A DNA stretch of 64,000 nucleotides, taken from positions 124,001-188,000 of the forward strand of contig NZ_NIFO01000006.1 in NCBI RefSeq assembly GCF_002233755.1, in the 5' to 3' direction. This document shows, piece by piece, positions 27,633-35,780 of this stretch. Made by a program: the position numbers and the translations under genes. Positions within the stretch are counted from its first letter, which is position 1. Every line of letters begins with the position of its first letter. The DNA comes from Acinetobacter piscicola. Lineage in GTDB: Bacteria; Pseudomonadota; Gammaproteobacteria; Pseudomonadales; Moraxellaceae. Below the pieces are notes generated by a model, which worked only from the letters and a program-made list of their open reading frames with translations, was not told where the DNA came from and ran no database searches.

Positions 27633-28187
27633 ATGAATAAAGCATTTTTACTTGGGGTATTGCTCACTTTAGGTGGTATTGCTTCATGTGGAACAACCGA
27701 GAATCCAAAAGAAGAACAGATTAGTAGTTATGGAAGTAAACTTGAAGATTATAGTCAGGTCGACTTAGAAAAATTAGAATCTCTTGCAAATCAAAATGAT
27801 GCATTAGCACAAACTGAACTTGCTTTACGTACATTAATGGGTTTGAGAGGTGTGGCTGAGAAAAATCCTAAAGTTGGAATGATGTGGTTAGAAAAAGCTG
27901 CGGGAACAGGTGAAGTTGAAGCGATTTACCAATTGAGTGAGCTATATATAACGCCGTCACTTTCAGGAGTTCCTCAAAATAATGAAAAATCGAAAGAATT
28001 ACTATATAAAGCAGCAAATATGAATCATGCTTCAGCTCAAACGATGTTAGGTAATCGTTTAAGCTTTGGTGCTTATGGTTTTAAAAGAGATAAAGCTGAA
28101 GCAGAAAAATGGTTAGAAAAAGCCATTGAAAATGGAAATGAAGGGGCTAAATTTCAATTGGAAGTATTAAAAAAGATGAAAAACTAA
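27633..28187 (+). CDS. Sel1-repeat lipoprotein
   Basis: A 184-residue lipoprotein (lipobox IASC after a hydrophobic N-terminus). It has about three Sel1-like TPR units, for example NPKVGMMWLEKAAGTGEVEA, NNEKSKELLYKAANMNHASA and DKAEAEKWLEKAIENGNEGA. Such proteins usually scaffold protein contacts in the periplasm or at the cell surface. No specific partner is evident. Confidence 0.82.
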   Translation: MNKAFLLGVLLTLGGIASCGTTENPKEEQISSYGSKLEDYSQVDLEKLESLANQNDALAQTELALRTLMGLRGVAEKNPKVGMMWLEKAAGTGEVEAIYQLSELYITPSLSGVPQNNEKSKELLYKAANMNHASAQTMLGNRLSFGAYGFKRDKAEAEKWLEKAIENGNEGAKFQLEVLKKMKN

Positions 28188-28289
28188 TTTCTTAAACTGA
28201 TATTGATTCCAAATGATTATTGTTAATTTAGGGTGTGTGAATATTGATGTCTAAATATTGAATACTTAGACATCATACAAAAGCGATAT

Positions 28290-28910
28290 TTAAAAGAAAG
28301 GTGTGTCAATAAACTTATAAAAGAAAGCTGCGCCGAGTGATGGTGCAAGCAGGATTGGAAATAAGAAACCATAAACGGCACCTGCAACATGAGCTCGGTG
28401 ATCAATCAACGGAGAATGCCCCGAACGAATCGCATACATGCTATAACACAGATAAATTGTTCCAAAAATAATGGCAGGAACAGGGATAAAATAAATATAA
28501 ATCATTCCCCATGGATCAAATAAAATAGCACTAAAAAGTACAGCATTGACTGCACCTGATGCACCTAAACTACGATAAGAATTTAAATTCCGATTGTGTA
28601 GGTAACTTGGAATAGCAGCCACAATAATTGCACTACAATAAAATAGTACAAAGCCCATACCACTTAAGTAATCACGAAAGAACCATTCAATACTTCGCCC
28701 AAAGAAATAAAGTGTGAACATATTAAAGAACAAATGCACACCATCATTATGAATAAAACCATGGGTCAGGAATCGATCATATTGACCATGTTTAATGGCT
28801 GAAATATTAAAAATCAAACGATTCATAATATTACGATGCTGCCAAGCAGCAATAGAAGTCAAAATCGTGATGAGAATAATCAGAATAGTATGTGTAAGGC
28901 CAGTCATCAT
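28290..28910 (-). CDS. rhomboid-family intramembrane serine protease
   Basis: A 206-residue membrane protein with about six hydrophobic segments. Its rhomboid signatures are THGFIHNDGVHLFFNM, the catalytic serine motif SLGASGAVNAVLFSA (GxSG) and the catalytic His in RAHVAGAVYGFLFPIL. These proteases cut transmembrane segments of substrate proteins. The active-site residues are all present. The substrate is unknown. Confidence 0.9.
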   Translation of the reverse strand: MMTGLTHTILIILITILTSIAAWQHRNIMNRLIFNISAIKHGQYDRFLTHGFIHNDGVHLFFNMFTLYFFGRSIEWFFRDYLSGMGFVLFYCSAIIVAAIPSYLHNRNLNSYRSLGASGAVNAVLFSAILFDPWGMIYIYFIPVPAIIFGTIYLCYSMYAIRSGHSPLIDHRAHVAGAVYGFLFPILLAPSLGAAFFYKFIDTPFF

Positions 28911-29007
28911 CTTGTTATAAATTATGTTGAAATATGCAATGTAATATAACCTAAATGATTACCTATCAATAGGCTATATTGCATTTTGGGAAAATAATTA
29001 AACGAAA

Positions 29008-29448
29008 TTACTCAGCCAATAACTGGCAATTAACCATCCATTTCACACCAAACTGATCGGTAAAAGCACCATATAAAGCGCCCCAAAAGGTATTGTCCAG
29101 GGCCATTTCAATTTCACCATTGACGGACAATGCATTGAAAAGGCGGCGAGCTTCATTTTCCTCATGTGGATCTAAATTGATGGAAATATAATGGTTGTTT
29201 CCCTTACTGAAAGGAGTGTTATTTGAAGCGCAAAATTGTTCTGAAATATCTGAACCCATTAAGACTGTAAAATCATTTATGGGTAAAGAGACATGAAGAA
29301 TATAATCTTTTTCTTTTTCAGAAACCTGAGCATCAGGAAGCTCTGAATAACGTTTGAAAATAAGAAATTCTCCACCAAACACCGACTGATAAAAATTAAA
29401 AGCCGCTTCAGTTTCACCCTGAAAATTTAAATAGTGATTTAGATGCAT
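29008..29448 (-). CDS. VOC-superfamily (PhnB/YjdN-like) protein
   Basis: A 146-residue protein with the PhnB-type start LNHYLNFQGETEAAFNFYQS and VFGGEF, then DYILHVSLPINDFTVLMGSD. FWGALYGAFTDQFGVKWMVN completes the paired beta-alpha-beta-beta-beta units of the VOC fold. The family includes glyoxalase and dioxygenase relatives. The substrate is unknown. Confidence 0.88.
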   Translation of the reverse strand: MHLNHYLNFQGETEAAFNFYQSVFGGEFLIFKRYSELPDAQVSEKEKDYILHVSLPINDFTVLMGSDISEQFCASNNTPFSKGNNHYISINLDPHEENEARRLFNALSVNGEIEMALDNTFWGALYGAFTDQFGVKWMVNCQLLAE

Positions 29449-29610
29449 GCTATAAATCCATTTTGTTGTTTTGAAGAGAATAATCTAGCAGTTAGCTGCT
29501 TCAAGTTGATGGATATTTTGTAATCGAAAATAAAAATCCCCCAGTGAATGGAGGATTAAATTTTGAACTTGAAAATTACTTTATTTTCCTAAAAGTAATT
29601 TCAAAAAGGA

Positions 29611-30786
29611 TTATAAAATTTCAATCGCGATTGCAGTTGCTTCACCACCACCGATACAAAGTGCTGCAATCCCTTTTTTACCACCAGTACGTTTTAGGGC
29701 ATGTATCAACGTTAAAATGATACGTGAACCCGTTGAACCAACAGGATGGCCTAGTGCGCATGCACCACCATTGATATTGACTTTCTCTACATCTAATTTG
29801 AAGTCATCAATTGGGCACATCGCCACCATAGCAAAAGCTTCATTGATTTCCCAAAGGTCTACATCTTGTGCATCCCAACCAGTTTTGTTTAAAACTTTTT
29901 GGATTGCGCCAACAGGAGCAATGGTAAACTCAGAAGGGTGCTGTGAATTTGATGCATAAGCAACGATTTTAGCAAGAGGGTTTAAGCCTTTTGCAGCTGC
30001 ATGATCAGCAGATGTTAGAACAAGTGCTGATGCACCATCTGAAATCGAACTTGCATTTGCAGCAGTAATCGTACCGTCTTTAGCAAAAGCTGGACGCAAA
30101 GTTGGAATTTTTGCAATATTGGCATTGAAAGGTTGTTCATCTTTGTCAACAACAACATCGCCTTTACGTGTAGATACTGTGACTGGAGTAATTTCGTCTG
30201 CGAAATAACCTTCAGTAATAGCTTTTTGAGCACGTTGTAGTGAACGAATTGCAAAATCATCCATTTGTTCACGCGTATAACCGCGAGTATTTGCCATATC
30301 TTGAGCAAATGAACCCATCAAACGACCAGTTTCAGCATCTTCTAAACCATCAAAGAACATATGGTCTTTGATTTCGCCATGACCCATGCGATAACCACCA
30401 CGCGCTTTAGGCAGTAAATAAGGTGCATTGGTCATCGATTCCATACCACCTGCAACAACGACTTCCGTAGAACCTGCTTTGATTGCATCTGCAGCTTGCA
30501 TAACAGCTTTCATGCCAGAACCACACAATTTATTGATGGTCACAGCACCAGTAGAATCTGGAAGTCCTGCCTTACGCATTGCTTGGCGAGCTGGACCTTG
30601 TTTTAAACCTGCTGGAAGTACACAGCCCATAATGACTTCTTGTACATCACTCGGCTGTAAACCAGCACGAGCAATGGCTTCTTTAATCGTCACAGCACCT
30701 AAATCAGGAGCTGTAACGTCCGCAAGGCTTCCTTGAAATCCGCCCATTGCGGTGCGCGCACCATTCACAATTACGATGTCAGTCAT
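29611..30786 (-). CDS. acetyl-CoA C-acyltransferase (thiolase)
   Basis: A 391-residue thiolase II-type enzyme. The nucleophilic Cys88 is in INKLCGSGMKAVMQAA, the catalytic His lies in GGACALGHPVGSTGSR, and the second Cys in ALCIGGGEATAIAIE. It catalyses reversible condensation of two acetyl-CoA to acetoacetyl-CoA, or cleavage of a 3-ketoacyl-CoA. The ATG at 30786 with GGAGA upstream is preferred over 30801. The gene is not in an operon here, so degradative (FadA-like) and biosynthetic (AtoB/PhaA-like) roles cannot be separated. Confidence 0.93.
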   Translation of the reverse strand: MTDIVIVNGARTAMGGFQGSLADVTAPDLGAVTIKEAIARAGLQPSDVQEVIMGCVLPAGLKQGPARQAMRKAGLPDSTGAVTINKLCGSGMKAVMQAADAIKAGSTEVVVAGGMESMTNAPYLLPKARGGYRMGHGEIKDHMFFDGLEDAETGRLMGSFAQDMANTRGYTREQMDDFAIRSLQRAQKAITEGYFADEITPVTVSTRKGDVVVDKDEQPFNANIAKIPTLRPAFAKDGTITAANASSISDGASALVLTSADHAAAKGLNPLAKIVAYASNSQHPSEFTIAPVGAIQKVLNKTGWDAQDVDLWEINEAFAMVAMCPIDDFKLDVEKVNINGGACALGHPVGSTGSRIILTLIHALKRTGGKKGIAALCIGGGEATAIAIEIL

Positions 30787-30917
30787 TGTTCTATTCTCCA
30801 ATCAGTATTCTATGATTTTTTCAAAAACCTAAGCAGTATATAAAAAACTGATTCAGAAGAAAGTAGCAATATTGAATATATCTAGACTGTAGTGACCAGT
30901 TTTTAGCATTCATACTT

Positions 30918-31448
30918 TTAGCAGACATAGTTTGTATCAGGTCGAATATTTCCCATTTTTCCGATATATAGCCTTAGATCATTTTTAATTTGAGCTGTAC
31001 TACAATAATAAAAACTTCCAGGTGCACCTCTAGGTAGTCCCGTATCTCCTTGTAATGTGAGTACATAGGTACTGCTCGAACTACCTTTCCAGGTTAACTG
31101 ACCATATTTAATATTATGTTCAGTTTTGAAGAGTATATGCTCATCCGCATCGACTACTTTGTTCCGATTTCTATCTGTAAAGATAACAACGCCCTTATTC
31201 CATTGGTTATTTTCGCACTGGATTAAGTTTTCCGATGAACAGATTACGACAGGAGTGTGCAGTAGCAACGCTTGACTTTTTGCAAATGATAAGTATTGTT
31301 GAGTGAGTGGTTTAATTGAGTTAAGTTCTTGCTTTTGCATTAGATTGTGATAGTAGGGAATGCAAATTAGACTTAAAATTGAGATTATTGAAATAGTTAC
31401 AATAAGTTCAAACAGCGTGAAACCGCAGTCTTTACAATAAAAGTACAT
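30918..31448 (-). CDS. FimT/GspH-like type IV pseudopilin
   Basis: A 176-residue prepilin with a short leader MYFYCKDCG, the cleavage-site motif GFTLFELIVTISIISILSL (Glu at +5) and a C-terminal beta-rich globular domain. Four cysteines in CSSENLIQCENN and FYYCSTAQ..NYVC suggest disulfides. It should be an assembled minor pilin in the type IV pilus system of Acinetobacter, perhaps taking part in DNA uptake as FimT does. It is isolated from other pilin genes. Confidence 0.85.
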   Translation of the reverse strand: MYFYCKDCGFTLFELIVTISIISILSLICIPYYHNLMQKQELNSIKPLTQQYLSFAKSQALLLHTPVVICSSENLIQCENNQWNKGVVIFTDRNRNKVVDADEHILFKTEHNIKYGQLTWKGSSSSTYVLTLQGDTGLPRGAPGSFYYCSTAQIKNDLRLYIGKMGNIRPDTNYVC

Positions 31449-31685
31449 AATAAAATCTTCTGTTGTTGTGTGTTTTTATTTGATAAATAATGTTTTTTCT
31501 TTTAAATTTGATTCAAAGGTAATTGTAGTAAAATATTTATTACTATCGTATTCTTTTGCTGTTAAAATAAAAGTAGCAAAAAGATAAGCGATTCATGAAG
31601 AAAAATTGAGTAAAAATTTACCGAATTACAACGGAAATTGTAAGTAATTTTGTCAATAATTTACTTGATTAAAGTTATCAAGCAC

Positions 31686-31714
31686 TTGGAAAAATAATCA
31701 GGTGTTTGTATGAT
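31686..31714 (+). promoter_or_regulatory. putative ompA promoter
   Basis: TTGGAA and TATGAT are separated by 17 bases, a good sigma70 arrangement, about 110 bases upstream of the ompA start. The 375-base gap from 31449 to 31823 shows no ORF and is AT-rich. Confidence 0.6.
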
Positions 31715-31823
31715 TCAACGTGAGTAGCTTAAAAATAATACTGGGGTATTAAATTCTATCTCAGGATAGCCAATAAATTTTAGGCTAAGCTTGAACAACA
31801 ATTGTTATCTCTGGAGGATATCC

Positions 31824-32852
31824 ATGAAATTGAGTCGTATCGCACTTGCAATGCTTGTTGCTGCACCTTTCGCTGCTGCTAATGCTGGTGTAACTATTAC
31901 ACCTTTAATGCTTGGTTACACTTTCCAAGACTCTCAACACAATAACGGTGGTGACAAGGGCGAGTTAACTAACGGTCCTGAGCTACAAAACGATTTATTC
32001 GTTGGTGCTGCTGTTGGTGTAGAACTTACTCCATGGTTAGGTTTCGAAGCTGAATATAACCAAGTTAAGGGTGATTTGGACGGTACAGGTGTTTCTGGTT
32101 CTGAATACAAACAAAAACAAATCAATGGTAACTTCTATGTTACTTCAGATTTGATCACTAAAGACTATGACAGCAAAATCAAACCTTACGTTCTTTTAGG
32201 TGCTGGTCATTACAAATATGAATTAGACGATATGTCTTATCATAACGATGAAGAAGGTACTTTAGGTAATGCTGGTTTTGGTGCTTTCTGGCGCTTAAAC
32301 GATGCTTTATCTCTTCGTACAGAAGCTCGTAGCACTTATAACTTCGACGAAAAATTCTGGAACTATACGGCTCTTGCTGGTCTTAACGTAGTTCTAGGTG
32401 GTCACTTGAAGCCTGCTGCTCCTGTAGTAGAAGTTGCTCCAGTTGTTCCAGCTCCAGTTCCAGTAGCTCCTGAGCCACAACAGTTGACTGAAGACTTGAA
32501 CATGGAACTTCGTGTGTTCTTTGATACAAACAAATCAAACATCAAAGATCAATACAAGCCAGAAGTTGCGAAAGTAGCTGAAAAATTATCTGAATTCCCG
32601 AATGCGACTGCTCGTATTGAAGGTCACACAGATAACACTGGTCCACGTAAGTTAAACGAACGTTTATCTTTAGCTCGTGCTAACTCTGTTAAATCAGCGC
32701 TAGTAAGCGAGTACAACATTGATGCATCTCGTTTGTCTACTCAAGGTTTCGCTTGGGATCAACCGATTGCTGACAACAAAACTAAAGAAGGTCGTGCTAT
32801 GAACCGTCGTGTATTCGCGACGATCACTGGTAGCCGTACTGTAACTCAATAA
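31824..32852 (+). CDS. ompA: outer-membrane protein OmpA (AbOmpA-like porin)
   Basis: A 342-residue protein. A signal peptide ([20 protein letters not shown]) is followed by an 8-strand barrel ([17 protein letters not shown] onward) and a Pro/Val-rich linker ([20 protein letters not shown]). A C-terminal OmpA peptidoglycan-binding domain ([20 protein letters not shown], ending [13 protein letters not shown]) completes it. The start is set by the SD CTGGAGGATATCC; the open frame to 31791 is not coding. It links the outer membrane to peptidoglycan and acts as a slow porin. A small OmpA-domain lipoprotein follows. Confidence 0.96.
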   Translation: MKLSRIALAMLVAAPFAAANAGVTITPLMLGYTFQDSQHNNGGDKGELTNGPELQNDLFVGAAVGVELTPWLGFEAEYNQVKGDLDGTGVSGSEYKQKQINGNFYVTSDLITKDYDSKIKPYVLLGAGHYKYELDDMSYHNDEEGTLGNAGFGAFWRLNDALSLRTEARSTYNFDEKFWNYTALAGLNVVLGGHLKPAAPVVEVAPVVPAPVPVAPEPQQLTEDLNMELRVFFDTNKSNIKDQYKPEVAKVAEKLSEFPNATARIEGHTDNTGPRKLNERLSLARANSVKSALVSEYNIDASRLSTQGFAWDQPIADNKTKEGRAMNRRVFATITGSRTVTQ

Positions 32853-32864
32853 TTTATTGAGAAT

Positions 32865-32893
32865 AAAAAAGCGACTCGTCAGAGTCGCTTTTT
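32865..32893 (+). terminator. intrinsic terminator of ompA
   Basis: GCGACTC/GAGTCGC with a GTCA loop is flanked by A6 and T8. Confidence 0.93.
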
Positions 32894-32948
32894 TTTATAA
32901 AATAATTATAATGGTTAAAATATCTAAATATTAAATGAATTAAAATTA

Positions 32949-33431
32949 ATGAATAAGAAGTTAATCATCATCATTGCGAATAGGCTATTGATAGGCTTGA
33001 TTTTCATTGGCCTAACTGCCTGTAGCTATGTTGATTCAAATCCAAAGACAAACTCGATTCAAATAGAACAGCCAAAAGAGGTAATGAACTTAAAAAAAGG
33101 TTTGGAAATTTACTTTAAAAATAAATCTACGGTTATTGATGAACAATATAAATCAACGTTATCAATCGCTTCTCAATTACTGAAAAATAATAAAAACTTT
33201 ATTTTACAAATTGATGGTCATACTGATAGTTCAGGATCTTTAGCAGCAAATAATAAAGTATCTACAATTCGTGCGAATATTGTGAAAGATTTTATTCTCA
33301 ATGAATATAACGTGAACCCAAATCAATTGATTGCAACAGGATTAGGACCAGTAAAACCAATCGCAAATAATAGTACAGCAGATGGCCGAGCAAAAAATAG
33401 AAGAGTGACTGTAACATTAAAGATTCAGTAA
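32949..33431 (+). CDS. OmpA-domain lipoprotein (Pal-like)
   Basis: A 160-residue lipoprotein (hydrophobic N-terminus, lipobox LTAC near residue 25) with a single OmpA peptidoglycan-binding domain: EIYFKNKSTVIDEQYKSTLS, QIDGHTDSSGSLAANNKVST and NRRVTVTLKI. It resembles the OmpA tail just upstream but has no barrel. It is transcribed after a terminator, so it has its own or a readthrough transcript. It should tether the outer membrane to peptidoglycan. Confidence 0.88.
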   Translation: MNKKLIIIIANRLLIGLIFIGLTACSYVDSNPKTNSIQIEQPKEVMNLKKGLEIYFKNKSTVIDEQYKSTLSIASQLLKNNKNFILQIDGHTDSSGSLAANNKVSTIRANIVKDFILNEYNVNPNQLIATGLGPVKPIANNSTADGRAKNRRVTVTLKIQ

Positions 33432-33522
33432 TTAGATCGATAAAATGATTTGAATCACTTCGATATCAAATTAAAGGTATTATAATTGATGATTCTCTTA
33501 CTTAGTTTTAGTCTGAAAATTC

Positions 33523-34056
33523 ATGAGTTTGCAACTTCCTAAACAACTGATTGATCTTGAAGCGAACTGTGGAATATTTGCAGTGTGGGTCGTGTTACAA
33601 CATTATTCAATCCATATTGAGATCGATCAGCTTACTAAGCTTTGCAACTATGATCAAGAGGATGGAACTTTCAGCATAGGTTTAGCACTTGGATTAAAAA
33701 AGTTGGGCTTTGATATCATGTTTTATACGGATGATGATCCAGATATCCATGAAAAAGAGACCAGTTGTTATGCTGAAGCAAAGGCTTTAAACATTCCAAT
33801 ACATCAAGCCTTGGCTTATCAGGATATCCAAAAGGCAGTAGTATCACAAGGACATTTTGCAATTGTTTATTACGATACTTTAGATGGGGTTGGCAATCAT
33901 TCATTGGTCTATTCAATGGATGAAAAGGAAATTTGTTTTTTTGATAGTTTTGATGCAATGCCAGCAGCAATTTTTGAGCAACAGCGTCGCGCCGAGGGAA
34001 TTTGTCAGCAGGTCATTATCATTGGTGATTATCAAGCACCTATTCGATATAGCTGA
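33523..34056 (+). CDS. C39-like peptidase or papain-fold protein
   Basis: A 177-residue cytoplasmic protein. The triad is arranged as in C39/papain-like domains: ANCGIFAVWVVLQHYS (Cys), GVGNHSLVYSMD (His) and CFFDSFDAMP (Asp). No signal peptide or transporter domain is attached. Related single-domain proteins may act on peptides or be immunity-like or inactive forms. It converges with rtcB across a long hairpin. Confidence 0.65.
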   Translation: MSLQLPKQLIDLEANCGIFAVWVVLQHYSIHIEIDQLTKLCNYDQEDGTFSIGLALGLKKLGFDIMFYTDDDPDIHEKETSCYAEAKALNIPIHQALAYQDIQKAVVSQGHFAIVYYDTLDGVGNHSLVYSMDEKEICFFDSFDAMPAAIFEQQRRAEGICQQVIIIGDYQAPIRYS

Positions 34057-34065
34057 TTTTGATGA

Positions 34066-34099
34066 ACTACCTCAGTAAATCGAAATTTACTGAGGTAGT
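34066..34099. terminator. long perfect hairpin between convergent genes
   Basis: A 15-bp perfect stem (34066-34080 and 34085-34099) with loop CGAA lies 10 bases past the plus-strand stop. There is no T-run on the plus side, so it may act as an mRNA 3' end stabiliser or a weak terminator. Confidence 0.7.
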
Positions 34100-34154
34100 G
34101 TTGAATGGATATTATCAAAGTTATACGTTTAAGACTTTGAAAAGAGCTTAAAAA

Positions 34155-35360
34155 TTAACCTTTGATACAAAGTACTTGTTTCAGGGTATGTACGACTTCA
34201 ATCAGATCGCTTTGATTCGCCATAACTTGACGAATATCTTTATACGCACTCGGTATTTCATCAACAACCCCTTTGTCTTTACGACATTCAATACCCTGAG
34301 TTTGTGCAATTAAGTCTTGTTGATTAAATAGGTTCTTGGCTTTGGTACGACTCATTTTTCTGCCTGCACCATGTGAACATGAGCAAAAAGATTCAGGATT
34401 TCCTTTGCCTTTGACGATAAAGGATTGTGCACCCATTGAGCCAGGGATAATGCCATATTCATCAAGACCTGCACGAATTGCACCTTTACGTGTTACAAAA
34501 ACTTCTTCACCAAAATGAAGCTCCTTTCGTACATAGTTGTGATGACAATTGATTGCTTCTTTGGTCATTTGAAAGTTTGGTAGTAGAGGGCGAATTGCTT
34601 CTAAAATCAAACGCATCATTTCACGTCTATTTTCAAAAGCATATTCTTGTGCCCATTCTACGGCTTCAACATAATCATCGAAATTGGTTGAGCCTTCAGC
34701 AAAATAACTTAAGTCTTTATCTGGTACATGTCCAAAACGATGCTGTGCTTCTTTTTTAGCACGTTCTATAAAATATGTACCAATGACATTACCTAAACCA
34801 CGACTACCAGAATGTAACATTACCCAAATATCATCATTTTCATCGATACAGAGTTCGATAAAATGGTTACCACCACCTAATGTACCCAGTTGCTTTTGCC
34901 ATGTTGAATCAAAGCTACGAAGCATACGTTTTAAAGCGGGATGCTTATCTGTAATTAATTTTAGCTTTTTATCTAAGGGTGAAAGCGTAGATGCTTTGGC
35001 TTTGACTTGTTTGTGCATTTCAAAACCAACAGGTACTTTTCTTTCAATCGCATTACGTAAAGCGCTTAAATTATCAGGTAATTGCCCCGCTTTTAAACTC
35101 AGTCGTAAAGCATTCATTCCACAGCCTATATCCACTCCTACAGCAGCAGGAATAATGGCGTTTTTAGTTGGAATGACGCTACCGACAGTTGCACCTTTGC
35201 CCAAATGTACATCAGGCATGACGGCAATATGCGAGTGAATAAATTGCAATTGTGCCATTTTACGCAATTGAGTTAAGCTTTCTTCATCCACATCTTGGGT
35301 GTAAATTTTTACTGGAACGCCATATTCTGCTTTGGCGTTTAAAATCATTTGTATGCTCAT
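34155..35360 (-). CDS. rtcB: RNA-splicing ligase RtcB
   Basis: A 401-residue RtcB-family enzyme. The manganese and GTP site residues appear in IHSHIAVMPDVHLGKGATVG, IIPAAVGVDIGCGMNALRLS (Cys ligand), LGTLGGGNHFIELCIDEND (His ligands), MLHSGSRGLGNVIGTYF, and SFCSCSHGAGRKMSRTKAK (guanylylated His). RtcB joins 2',3'-cyclic-phosphate or 3'-phosphate RNA ends to 5'-OH ends, repairing cleaved tRNA or rRNA. No rtcA or RtcR regulator is adjacent. Upstream lies a promoter-leader-terminator unit reported separately. Confidence 0.93.
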   Translation of the reverse strand: MSIQMILNAKAEYGVPVKIYTQDVDEESLTQLRKMAQLQFIHSHIAVMPDVHLGKGATVGSVIPTKNAIIPAAVGVDIGCGMNALRLSLKAGQLPDNLSALRNAIERKVPVGFEMHKQVKAKASTLSPLDKKLKLITDKHPALKRMLRSFDSTWQKQLGTLGGGNHFIELCIDENDDIWVMLHSGSRGLGNVIGTYFIERAKKEAQHRFGHVPDKDLSYFAEGSTNFDDYVEAVEWAQEYAFENRREMMRLILEAIRPLLPNFQMTKEAINCHHNYVRKELHFGEEVFVTRKGAIRAGLDEYGIIPGSMGAQSFIVKGKGNPESFCSCSHGAGRKMSRTKAKNLFNQQDLIAQTQGIECRKDKGVVDEIPSAYKDIRQVMANQSDLIEVVHTLKQVLCIKG

Positions 35361-35444
35361 TTTATTTCTCTAAGCAAATTATTTTTATTGTCCGATATTG
35401 TTTTAAAAGGACTTCATTTGAATACCAAATTCAAATTTTAGACC

Positions 35445-35470
35445 ATAAAAAACCTAGCGAATGCTAGGTT
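35445..35470 (-). terminator. intrinsic terminator upstream of rtcB
   Basis: On the minus strand AACCTAGC ATTC GCTAGGTT is followed by TTTT, an 8-bp perfect stem with a good T-run. It sits 85 bases before the rtcB start. Confidence 0.88.
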
Positions 35471-35531
35471 GAAACTGACATTCGGACACTTGGGATTAAT
35501 TCAGTGCCCGTGAGTAGACGACTGCTTAATC

Positions 35532-35561
35532 TTATTTAAAATTTCTCTCTTGTTTCAGCAT
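35532..35561 (-). CDS. nine-codon leader ORF
   Basis: ATG at 35561 begins MLKQERNFK and stops with TAA at 35532. AAGGAG at 35568-35573 precedes it with a 6-base gap, a near-ideal Shine-Dalgarno. An ORF this short has weak statistical support by itself. The ribosome site and its place between promoter and terminator are the evidence. Confidence 0.5.
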   Translation of the reverse strand: MLKQERNFK

Positions 35562-35641
35562 GTCATACTCCTTATATTTTGGGGTTTGTTTAAACCACAG
35601 TTAACGAAAATCTTTTGGTTGGAAATGAACCAATGGCGGCT

Positions 35642-35669
35642 ATTCTATAAATAAAAATAAGTTTGTCAA
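35642..35669 (-). promoter_or_regulatory. near-consensus sigma70 promoter
   Basis: On the minus strand TTGACA (35664-35669) and TAGAAT (35642-35647) are separated by 16 bases in AT-rich sequence. This is the strongest promoter match I noticed in the window. The predicted start is near 35635. Confidence 0.75.
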
Positions 35670-35735
35670 TTGATTTAAAAAAATATTTTAAAACCAAGCT
35701 ATTTATTCTTAAATTTTAAAAGATCTATATGCAAT

Positions 35736-35763
35736 AAAAAAGCAGCTCGGAAGCTGCTCTTGT
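35736..35763 (-). terminator. intrinsic terminator of the lysine permease gene
   Basis: AGCAGCT/AGCTGCT around CGGA has T's following on the minus strand. It lies just past the permease stop. Confidence 0.88.
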
Positions 35764-35780
35764 TTGATTGAATTTTTGGG

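Larger units (their letters stand above)
35445..35636 (-). ncRNA. candidate leader RNA or small RNA ahead of rtcB
   Basis: A predicted transcript of about 190 bases runs from a near-consensus promoter to an intrinsic terminator. It contains a 9-codon ORF with a strong ribosome site, a 7-bp stem (GGGCACT/AGTGTCC around 35480-35515), and the terminator. It could be an independent small RNA or an attenuator controlling rtcB. I know of no family it matches. Confidence 0.5.

Noticed and set aside
34066..34099. Small RNA at the long perfect hairpin
   Set aside because: No promoter or T-run is near; best explained as the 3' end structure of the adjacent gene.
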